Shown in pieces: positions 51,865-60,650 of a DNA stretch of 64,000 bases (position 1 is its first letter; every line of letters begins with the position of its first letter). Below the pieces are notes generated by a model. That model was not told the origin of the DNA, ran no database searches, and saw only the letters and a list, made by a program, of their open reading frames with translations. Both the position numbers and the translations under genes were made by a program. The stretch lies in NCBI RefSeq assembly GCF_019925205.1, contig NW_026869896.1, positions 3,162,001-3,226,000 of the forward strand, read 5' to 3'. This DNA comes from Metopolophium dirhodum (lineage: Eukaryota > Arthropoda > Insecta > Hemiptera > Aphididae).

Positions 51865-52557
51865 ATGGATTTGATTGAACAGAAAGATAAATTGGATGTT
51901 ATAAATGTGGATGTTCGGACAGTTAAAAAACCATCAAGACACGGTTCGTTATTTCCTGATACTATACGTGCTATACTAGTTGGTCCCAGCGGTTCAGGAA
52001 AAACAAATATAATGTATAATCTGATCACACACGCAAACGGGTTAAGATTTGAAAATATTTATTTATACTCGAAAACCTCCAATCAAGAAAAATATGTTTT
52101 ATTAAAAAAAATTATAGATGATATACAAGGTGCTAATTTTTTCATATTTACAAGCGCTGATAAGGTTATAAAACCGAACTTGACTAAACAAAATTCTATT
52201 ATAATTTTTGATGATGTAATATGTGGTCCACAATCTGTAATCAGAGAATACTTCAGCATTGGAAGACACTCAGGTGCTAGCTCTGTATTTTATTTAGCAC
52301 AAACATATTCTAAAATATCAAAACAATTAGTAAGAGATAACTCAAACTTTTTAATGCTGCTGAAACAAGATGATACAAATTTACGACATATATTCAACGA
52401 TCATACGTCAGCAGATATGGATTTCTCAAAATTTCGGGAAATTTCCCATTTATGTTGGAACCACAGTGATTACGGGTTTCTGGTTATCGATAAGACTCGA
52501 GAAATGAATGAAGGAAGATATAGATGTGGTTTTCATACGTTTATTAAAATAAGATAA
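51865..52557 (+). CDS. ATP: FtsK/HerA-type packaging ATPase, 230 aa
   Basis: The genome-packaging ATPase of the Polinton/adintovirus/virophage group, which would pump DNA into capsids. Walker A is GPSGSGKT (40-47), Walker B is SIIIFDD (111-117), and a downstream glutamine in YLAQTYSKI fits the usual sensor. The C-terminal part contains the family pattern LLKQDDTNLRHI and a final strand with GFLVID. The start ATG 51865 is used because it is the only one at the head of the frame and follows an A-rich leader. The frame is intact and of normal length. It is divergent from the structural cluster and parallel to the DUF8207-like gene. An AATAAAA signal lies near 52669. Confidence 0.93.
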   Translation: MDLIEQKDKLDVINVDVRTVKKPSRHGSLFPDTIRAILVGPSGSGKTNIMYNLITHANGLRFENIYLYSKTSNQEKYVLLKKIIDDIQGANFFIFTSADKVIKPNLTKQNSIIIFDDVICGPQSVIREYFSIGRHSGASSVFYLAQTYSKISKQLVRDNSNFLMLLKQDDTNLRHIFNDHTSADMDFSKFREISHLCWNHSDYGFLVIDKTREMNEGRYRCGFHTFIKIR

Positions 52558-52680
52558 ATTAGTATTGTATTATGTTAACATACATATCATTAATTTTCTG
52601 ATATTATAATTTACAAGCCATTTAATGATGAACTTTGTAAAAATTATTGTAAACCTTAATATTATTTTAATAAAATACTT

Positions 52681-52713
52681 TATAAATATATATATATACC
52701 ATAGTACGCAGTT
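52681..52713 (+). promoter_or_regulatory. TATA-initiator core promoter of the DUF8207-like gene
   Basis: TATAAATA at 52681-52688 is followed by GCAGTT at 52709-52713, with the initiator A (52710) 29 bases after the TATA start. The ATG at 52775 follows. A second initiator-like ATCAGTAG lies near 52730. Confidence 0.55.
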
Positions 52714-52774
52714 ATTAACCACATAGTGATATCAGTAGTCATACGATACAGTTAAATTGTATTTATTATTTACA

Positions 52775-53776
52775 ATGGATAAAGAAAAAGTTTTGCTGGA
52801 AAATTTAATAACATCAAAATAAAATATTAAACGAAAAATAATGGAAATGAAACGGGGCGTTATAGATTCTGAAAACTATTTCCGTGAAGCATTTAAACCA
52901 TTGAGTACAAGTATAGAAAAAAATAATCAATGCAACTCGCACCCAGCTGATCAAAAAAATACGGAAACCTCGCATATTAGTGACGAAGATGACGATGTAT
53001 TAAATTCAACATTTTCAAATTTTTTTAATAATCGACAGACAATACAACGTTATGATAAATCCTATGGTATGTATTATGATAAAGCTAGTGATTCGTACAA
53101 AATAGGAGATCACACAGTAACTTTTTGTCATGGTAACTTACAGTTGGTTAATAAATACTATAAATGGACTAAAGGGCTATGGTCGTTATTATGCGAGAAG
53201 GAACCAAAAAATCACACTATAGAAGATATGGAATCTTATTATGATATTTTAAGAACAACACATGTTCATTTAAAACCCGATGGGAAACCCAAAACCTCAA
53301 GATACTTTAAATGGATTAATGTTGTAAAACCTCTGTACGAACGAATGAAAAATGAGGATCATCAGTTAAACAAAGAAATAACTAAAATTAATACCCCTAA
53401 AACTCCTCAAATTAACTTATTACCATTTAACGAACATATATCTAGGTTGAGCGCTAAACGTAGTAATATTCATAATAATACAACCATGGGAAATGCGCCG
53501 TTTGAATTTCAACCAACAGCTAACAGTTCTATGATTTCAGAACCTGTTGTTGAAAATATGTTTAGTTTTACTTCAACACCGCAGACTAATAATAAAGGTG
53601 CTGGTTTATATAAAGATGTAATACCTCAAACCCAGTTAGTTTATTATGACGACCCAAATGAGCTAGTGACTAGATTAAATCTTTTAGCATCATCACAAAG
53701 TGCGGGTAATACTGGTGTTAATAATGAAATTATATCTATTTTAGAAGAGCTACGTGAGAGAAATATTATAGTATAA
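52775..53776 (+). pseudogene. DUF8207-like Polinton protein, stop at codon 16
   Basis: A frame starting at ATG 52775 (context TACAATGGA) meets a TAA at 52820-52822 and then stays open in the same phase to 53776. From ATG 52841 it gives 311 aa. The residues before and just after the stop have the helical, charged character usual at the N-terminus of this Polinton family, so the stop looks like a point change in a longer protein. Residues 75-170 contain the conserved block: YGMYYD....Y.IGDH.VTF, GLWSLL, a YYDIL motif and SRYFKWINVVKPLYERM, which I match to DUF8207. The C-terminus has the family ending DPNELVTRLNLLASSQSAGN and a helix. The function is unknown. Its TAA overlaps the integrase ATG by one base (TAATG). 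Translation may still start at 52841, so the gene may work. Confidence 0.72.
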
Positions 53777-54693
53777 TGGTAACCTTAGATAGTATAGCTA
53801 ATGAACTACATCGGCCAGCCAGAAAAATATTTCCTAGACGATGCGTAGTAACACGGTTTATTGATGACCTCTGGCAAGCTGATTTAATGGATATGCAATC
53901 TCATTCTAAAAAAAATCACGGCTTTAGATATATTTTAGTTGTTATAGACACGTATTCAAAATATATTTGGGTTGAGTCACTGAAAAATAAGTCCGGTGAA
54001 AATTGTACAAAAGCCATGTCTAATATATTGAAAAAAGCTAATCCAAAATTGTTACAGACAGATAATGGCACAGAATTTTATAATATTCAATTTCAAAATT
54101 TAATGAAAAAATATAAAATTAAACATTTTAGTTCATACAGTGTTATCAAGTGTTCAATTTGTGAACGTGTTATACAAACCCTTAAAAATAATATATATAG
54201 ACATTTCACTGCAACAGGTACATGGAATTGGTATGATAAAATATCAAAAATTATACAAAACTATAATAATACAAAACATAGAACAATCAAATGTACACCC
54301 AATGATGCTCGGTTGGACGCAAACAAAATTAAATTTAATACCCATATAAATGATAAAACATTATATAAACCGAAATTTAAAGTTAATGATAAAGTAAGAA
54401 TATCTAAGTATAAACATGCATTTAGTAAAGGATACACCCCAAATTGGACAACGGAAATATTTACAATTTCAAAAGTCTTACAGACAAACCCAGTAACTTA
54501 TCGACTAAAAGATGGAACAGGCAATAAAATCTTAGGTGGTTTTTACGAACAGGAAATTAAGTTAACGGATTATCCAGACACTTTCCTCGTTGAACGTATC
54601 ATAAAAAAAGTTGGGAATAAAATGTTTGTCAAATGGTTAGGCTTTGATTCGAGCCAAAATTCATGGATAACATCATCAGATATTTTAAAATAA
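53776..54693 (+). CDS. INT: DDE integrase with C-terminal chromodomain, 305 aa
   Basis: The retrovirus-like integrase that would insert the element and produce the 6-bp target duplication. The catalytic triad is visible: D36 in WQADLMDM, D96 in LQTDNGTEF and E130 in CERVIQTLKNN. The core includes YILVVIDTYSKYIW. An SH3-like beta region follows at about residues 190-255 (KFKVNDKVRISK). The last 40 residues form a chromodomain with FLVERIIKK..GNKMFVKWLGFD and SWI, which could steer insertion to histone-marked heterochromatin. That is consistent with the satellite target but unproven. It starts in a TAATG overlap with the gene before, so the two are probably translated together. The stop codon is followed at once by an AATAAAG-like signal. 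No break was found. Confidence 0.94.
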   Translation: MVTLDSIANELHRPARKIFPRRCVVTRFIDDLWQADLMDMQSHSKKNHGFRYILVVIDTYSKYIWVESLKNKSGENCTKAMSNILKKANPKLLQTDNGTEFYNIQFQNLMKKYKIKHFSSYSVIKCSICERVIQTLKNNIYRHFTATGTWNWYDKISKIIQNYNNTKHRTIKCTPNDARLDANKIKFNTHINDKTLYKPKFKVNDKVRISKYKHAFSKGYTPNWTTEIFTISKVLQTNPVTYRLKDGTGNKILGGFYEQEIKLTDYPDTFLVERIIKKVGNKMFVKWLGFDSSQNSWITSSDILK

Positions 54694-54843
54694 AGATATT
54701 TTATATGTTATACTTTTTATAATAAAAAATATAAAAGTTTTTTATCAAGGCAAATTAATTATTTACATAGGTTATCTCCTGAAATAAAAAAAGATTGATT
54801 ATTGTATACAAAAAAGTTTTATTTATAAAAAAACAATAATTTA

Positions 54844-55464
54844 TTATACTAATAGGTCTTGTAATATCATATCAGACATTGTGTTAAAATGAAATTGCAA
54901 TATTTCATGTAAAAATGATGTGTCATCGTTTTGTAGATGCGAATAATAACTAAAGTCATAGTTTTGAATATATTGGTTTGTAAATTCATTCCTCTGGCAA
55001 GTGATGGGAAGACCGCGGACATCGTTTTTAATCAGTTCGTAAGCTGTGTCAAATGTAACCTGATAACTTGACAAACGTTTCTGTTTTTCTACAATATACA
55101 AATCGATCAAATTTTGTATTTGCTTGAGACGGGCGAAGTCAATGTTCGTCAAACTAATGTAATTGTCGTTTATATGCAAGGTAATTCAACTATGTTTAAC
55201 ATTGGTTGAATATGAAAAGTTATCTGTTATTTTTACACGTCTACATCTGATATGTAAATTATTCATAATTGAATTGTAATTAGATTCAGACATAAGTGTA
55301 AACCATTCTTCCAAACTTAATGTAATAATTTTCTTTGAAAGTTTACACTCCAATAGCAAAATAATAGAAATCTGATTATTAATTAATAACCCCACTGTAA
55401 TATTTTTCTTGCTAAAAGCACGGATGTCAAAAGTAGACTTACAGACAATTATTGGTGAATCCAT
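54844..55464 (-). pseudogene. Right-end paralogue of the left-end gene, internal TGA
   Basis: One frame of 207 codons from ATG 55464 to the stop at 54844, interrupted only by TGA at 55188-55186 (codon 93). The part after the stop aligns with the C-terminal half of the left-end gene (39648-40272): both have I-[ST]-L-[ST], RLK, a YQ.[VT]F/T.F..A segment, an N-Y-[DN]-F and a final helix. The part before it aligns with that gene's N-terminus around KKNI and the Trp-containing strand. The first 60 residues (FDIR.F, then strands, then ITLSLEEWFTLM) loosely resemble a PC4-type domain; this is a guess. It points inward, a mirror image of the left copy. Readthrough of the TGA is possible, since a C-terminal half kept open is unusual for old decay. 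Confidence 0.68.
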
Positions 55465-55667
55465 TGTTAAATAATTTTGTTAATTTTTTTATAAGTTAAA
55501 AATATTTTGACCACTATAAGCATAAATATAAAGTGAAATATAACTGCTAGAAGTCCTACGTTGAACTGTGAGTTTTTATCGTTTGTAAACATATTATATA
55601 CTAAAATCATGGATAAAAAATACAAAAAATGTAAAAAAAATATATATTATAAGCAAAAACACATGAT
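55465..55667. other. Short AT-rich spacer
   Basis: 203 bp between the BIR gene and the right-end paralogue, both leftward. It holds only a 20-codon Lys-rich frame on the + strand, which I do not consider a gene. It presumably contains the promoter of the 55464 gene. Confidence 0.35.
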
Positions 55668-56066
55668 TTAACAAATGGTGTCGTCCGGATCGGTTTCACA
55701 ATTACAAATAACATCGGTTTTACAATAATTACTTAAGACTTTTTGTATATACTGATTTCCCTTCATTAATAATAGAAATACACATTTTGGTGAATAACGA
55801 GTATGTTCTATAAAACAATCGTCAAAAATTTCAAAATTATGTAGAATTATCCCACACCAGTGACATTGAACTGCATCCCCGATGTTTAGATACTGGAAAC
55901 CACACTGGGCCAATTTATATTTGTTCTGGCCCGTATTTGATGGGTATGTTTGAAATGATCTTAGCCTTGATGAAAATGCGGTGAATTCTGGATAAGCCGG
56001 TGTTGAATTGAATCGTATTTGACTAACCAATGACCGGATATCATTTGTACATTTTTGGAAATTCAT
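55668..56066 (-). CDS. BIR-domain (IAP-like) protein, 132 aa
   Basis: A single baculoviral IAP repeat, a zinc fold that in insects and viruses binds caspases or IAP antagonists and blocks cell death. Counting from the ATG at 56066, the ligands C68-x2-C71-x16-H88-x6-C95 fit the BIR pattern exactly, together with RLRSFQTYP (34-42), CGF.YLNIGD (55-64) and EHTRYSPKC. There is no RING domain: the tail is only about 35 residues, with three cysteines and several acidic residues. This start is preferred because the open frame upstream (to 56210) codes for hydrophobic, low-complexity residues that the family lacks. The gene lies next to the right terminal repeat. Its likely role is to keep the host cell alive during replication, inferred from the fold. 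Confidence 0.83.
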   Translation of the reverse strand: MNFQKCTNDIRSLVSQIRFNSTPAYPEFTAFSSRLRSFQTYPSNTGQNKYKLAQCGFQYLNIGDAVQCHWCGIILHNFEIFDDCFIEHTRYSPKCVFLLLMKGNQYIQKVLSNYCKTDVICNCETDPDDTIC

Positions 56067-56348
56067 TTTTTTTAAAAAAATTAAAGAAACGACGAGGAAA
56101 TTAGAAACTACAAAACACAACTTGGTAAAACAGCTAATCGCAAGCAACTGAATATATTTAAAAATTATTAATAATTTGTTTACCAAATTTTGATAAAAAA
56201 TACAGTGCAACCAACAAAAGTAAAATTTAAGTTTCTCCGGAAAAACAGTCTGTGAATGAACAAATACATCAATGAAAATTTAATTCACATGTTCTCCTGG
56301 TACACCATAGTCTGCTTTAAGCAAAAAGCGATATCTAGCAGTGATGAA

Positions 56349-56569
56349 AAAATTAAACAGTATAAACTGGGATAGAAAGCAGCCAAAAATCTGTTCATCC
56401 AAGGGGGAAAGTCGTGGATAACCGTTTATAAATCACCCTGGAACAGTAAAAAACTGGGGTAGTAAGCACCCACAAATCTGATCGTTCAAGGGGGAAAGTC
56501 GTGGATAACCGTTTTTAAATCTCCCTGTAATTGTAAAAACTGGGATAGAACCTACATATACTACCTACT
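56349..56569 (-). repeat. Polinton right terminal inverted repeat
   Basis: Inverted copy of 38175-38395 with about four mismatches over the first 216 bp. It carries the same two internal units with GTCGTGGATAACC. The element ends at the CT of CTACCTACT. Confidence 0.93.
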
Positions 56570-56575
56570 TATGTT
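56570..56575. other. Target-site duplication, right copy (TATGTT)
   Basis: TATGTT directly follows the terminal CTACCTACT and leads into AATATCAACG, the normal continuation of the interrupted satellite monomer. Confidence 0.95.
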
Positions 56576-59500
56576 AATATCAACGTATTTATTGACTTCT
56601 AAATTCTAGTTTTGCGTACAACTAATCTATCTAAAGGTGAGTAATGTATTTGCAATTGTCTGAAGTCTTATTCAACAACAACTTATGTGTTTTTTTATTT
56701 GAAATGATTTACCCCATCAATGAAAAATGTTAATACTAACGTAATAATTGATTCTAAATTCTAGTTTTTTGAATATCTAGTTTATGTATAGTGGATAAAT
56801 GTGTTTGCAATTGTCTGAAGTCTTATTATCAACATATTATGTTTTTTTTTTTTATTTGAAATGATGTACCCCAACAATGAATAACGTTAATATTAACGAT
56901 ATTATTGAGTTCTAAATTCTAGTTTTGGGTTCAACTAATCTATCTATAGGTGACTAATGTATTTGCAATTGACTAAAGTCTTATTCATCAACTTAATATG
57001 TTTTTTATAAATTTGAAATTATGTAACCCAAGACTAAAAAATGTTCATATAAGCGTTAATATTGAGTTCTAAATTCTAGTTTTCTGATCATGTAGTTTAT
57101 GTATAGTGGATAAATGTATTTTCAATTGTCTGCAGTCTTATTCAACAACAACTTATGTTTTTTTTTAATTTGAAATGATGTACCCCAACAATGAAAATGT
57201 TAATATCAACGTATTTATTGACTTCTAAATTCTAGTTTTCTGATCATCTAGTTTATGTATAGTGGATAAATGTGTTTGCAATTGTCTGAAGTCTTATTCA
57301 TCAACATATTATGATTTTTTTCAATTTGAAATGATGTACCCCAACAATGAATAACGTTAATATTAACGTAATAATTAAGTTCTAAATTCTAGTTTTGGGT
57401 TCAACTAATCTATCTATAGGTGACCAATGTATTTGCAATTGTCTGAAGTCTTATTCGTCAACAAATTATGTTTTTTTTTAATTTGAAATGATGTACTCCA
57501 ACAATGAAAATGTTAATATCAACGTATTTATTGACTTCTAAATTCTAGTTTTTCGATCATCTAGTTTATGTATAGTGGATAAATGTGTTTGCAATTGTCT
57601 GAAGTCTTATTCGTCAACAACTTATGTTTTTTTTTCAATTTGAAATGATATACCCCAACAATGAAAATGTTAATATCAATGTATTTATTGACTTCTAAAT
57701 TCTAGTTTTTTGAACATCTAGTTAATTTATAATGGATAAATGTATTTGCAATTGTCTGAAGTCTTAATCAACAACAATTTATGTTTTTTTTTTTTAATTT
57801 GAAATGATGAACCCCAACAATGAATATGTTAATATCAACGTATTTATTGACTTCTAAATTCTAGTTTTGCGTACAACTAATCTATCTAAAGGTGAGTAAT
57901 GTATTTGCAATTGTCTGAAGTCTTATTCAACAACAACTTATGTGTTTTTTTATTTGAAATGATTTACCCCATCAATGAAAAATGTTAATACTAACGTAAT
58001 AATTGATTCTAAATTCTAGTTTTTTGAATATCTAGTTTATGTATAGTGGATAAATGTGTTTGCAATTGTCTGAAGTCTTATTATCAACATATTATGTTTT
58101 TTTTTTTTATTTGAAATGATGTACCCCAACAATGAATAACGTTAATATTAACGATATTATTGAGTTCTAAATTCTAGTTTTGGGTTCAACTAATCTATCT
58201 ATAGGTGACTAATGTATTTGCAATTGACTAAAGTCTTATTCATCAACTTAATATGTTTTTTATAAATTTGAAATTATGTAACCCAAGACTAAAAAATGTT
58301 CATATAAGCGTTAATATTGAGTTCTAAATTCTAGTTTTCTGATCATGTAGTTTATGTATAGTGGATAAATGTATTTTCAATTGTCTGCAGTCTTATTCAA
58401 CAACAACTTATGTTTTTTTTTAATTTGAAATGATGTACCCCAACAATGAAAATGTTAATATCAACGTATTTATTGACTTCTAAATTCTAGTTTTCTGATC
58501 ATCTAGTTTATGTATAGTGGATAAATGTGTTTGCAATTGTCTGAAGTCTTATTCATCAACATATTATGATTTTTTTCAATTTGAAATGATGTACCCCAAC
58601 AATGAATAACGTTAATATTAACGTAATAATTAAGTTCTAAATTCTAGTTTTGGGTTCAACTAATCTATCTATAGGTGACCAATGTATTTGCAATTGTCTG
58701 AAGTCTTATTCGTCAACAAATTATGTTTTTTTTTAATTTGAAATGATGTACTCCAACAATGAAAATGTTAATATCAACGTATTTATTGACTTCTAAATTC
58801 TAGTTTTTCGATCATCTAGTTTATGTATAGTGGATAAATGTGTTTGCAATTGTCTGAAGTCTTATTCGTCAACAACTTATGTTTTTTTTTCAATTTGAAA
58901 TGATATACCCCAACAATGAAAATGTTAATATCAATGTATTTATTGACTTCTAAATTCTAGATTTTTGAACATCTAGTTAATTTATAATGGATAAATGTAT
59001 TTGCAATTGTCTGAAGTCTTAATCAACAACAACTTATGTGTTTTTTTTATTTGAAATGATTTACCCCATCAATGAAAAATGTTAATACTAACGTAATAAT
59101 TGATTCTAAATTCTAGTTTTTTGAATATCTAGTTTATGCATAGTGGATAAATGTGTTTGCAATTGTCTGAAGTCTTATTCATCAACATATTATGTTTTTT
59201 TTTTAATTTGAAATGATGTACCCCAACAATGAATAACGTTAATATTAACGTTATTATTGAGTTCTAAATTCTAGTTTTGGGTTCAACTAATCTATCTATA
59301 GGTGACTAATGTATTTGCAGTTGACTAAAGACTTATTCATCAACAAATTATGTTTTTTATAAATTTGAAATTATGTAACCCAAGACTAAAAAATGTTCAT
59401 ATAAGCGTTAATATTGAGTTCTAAATTCTAGTTTTCTGATCATGTAGTTTATGTATAGTGGATAAATGTATTTTCAATTGTCTGCAGTCTTATTCAACAA

Positions 59501-60650
59501 CAACTTATGTTTTTTTTTAATTTGAAATGATGTACCCCAACAATGAAAATGTTAATATCAACGTATTTATTGACTTCTAAATTCTAGTTTTCTGATCATC
59601 TAGTTTATGTATAGTGGATAAATGTGTTTGCAATTGTCTGAAGTCTTATTCATCAACATATTATGTTTTTTTTTAATTTGAAATGATGTACCCCAACAAT
59701 GAATAACGTTAATATTAACGTAATAATTAAGTTCTAAATTCTAGTTTTGGGTTCAACTAATCTATCTATAGGTGACCAATGTATTTGCAATTGTCTGAAG
59801 TCTTATTCGTCAACAAATTATGTTTTTTTTTAATTTGAAATGATGAACTCCAACAATGAAAATGTTAATATCAACGTATTTATTGACTTCTAAATTCTAG
59901 TTTTTCGATCATCTAGTTTATGTATAGTGGATAAATGTGTTTGCAATTGTCTGAAGTCTTATTCGTCAACAAATTATGTTTTTTTTTCAATTTGAAATGA
60001 TATACCCCAACAATGAAAATGTTAATATCAACGTATTTATTGACTTCTAAATTCTAGTTTTTTGAACATCTAGTTAATTTATAATGGATAAATGTATTTG
60101 CAATTGTCTGAAGTCTTAATCAACAACAATTTATGTTTTTTTTTTTAATTTGAAATGATGTACCCCAACAATGAATATGTTAATATCAACGTATTTATTG
60201 ACTTCTAAATTCTAGTTTTGCGTACAACTAATCTATCTAAAGGTGAGTAATGTATTTGCAATTGTCTGAAGTCTTATTCAACAACAACTTATGTGTTTTT
60301 TTTATTTGAAATGATTTACCCCATCAATGAAAAATGTTAATACTAACGTAATAATTGATTCTAAATTCTAGTTTTTTGAATATCTAGTTTATGCATAGTG
60401 GATAAATGTGTTTGCAATTGTCTGAAGTCTTATTCATCAACATATTATGTTTTTTTTTTAATTTGAAATGATGTACCCCAACAATGAATAACGTTAATAT
60501 TAACGTTATTATTGAGTTCTAAATTCTAGTTTTGGGTTCAACTAATCTATCTATAGGTGACTAATGTATTTGCAGTTGACTAAAGACTTATTCATCAACA
60601 AATTATGTTTTTTATAAATTTGAAATTATGTAACCCAAGACTAAAAAATG
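56576..60650. repeat. 1,255-bp (8-monomer) higher-order repeats
   Basis: TCTTATTATC at 56821 and 58076 are exactly 1,255 bp apart, and the junction CAACAAATTATG followed by TTTTTTATAAATTTG at 59341 and 60596 is again 1,255 bp apart. A further copy of that junction near 62639 is 2,043 bp on (13 monomers). These mark at least two generations of 8-monomer duplication. Confidence 0.8.

Larger units (their letters stand above)
38175..56569. mobile_element. Maverick/Polinton DNA transposon, 18,395 bp
   Basis: A complete element between terminal inverted repeats. It begins AGTAGGTAG and ends CTACCTACT, and is flanked by the direct 6-bp duplication TATGTT (38169-38174 and 56570-56575). A 6-bp target duplication and AG...CT ends are Polinton hallmarks. 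The inside carries the full Polinton core set: protein-primed family B polymerase, chromodomain integrase, packaging ATPase, adenain-like protease, and major and minor capsid proteins. Removing the element and one TATGTT leaves an uninterrupted satellite monomer, so the insertion point is exact. The ends differ at about four positions over about 216 bp. Several genes have single frame breaks, so this copy is probably not fully autonomous now. Confidence 0.97.

Noticed and set aside
54140..54349. 69-codon frame inside the integrase
   Set aside because: Alternate frame across the integrase catalytic region; no support.
56067..56210. N-terminal extension of the BIR protein as a signal or membrane segment
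   Set aside because: The extra 48 codons are hydrophobic low-complexity sequence from AT-rich DNA, and the family normally begins near the inner ATG.
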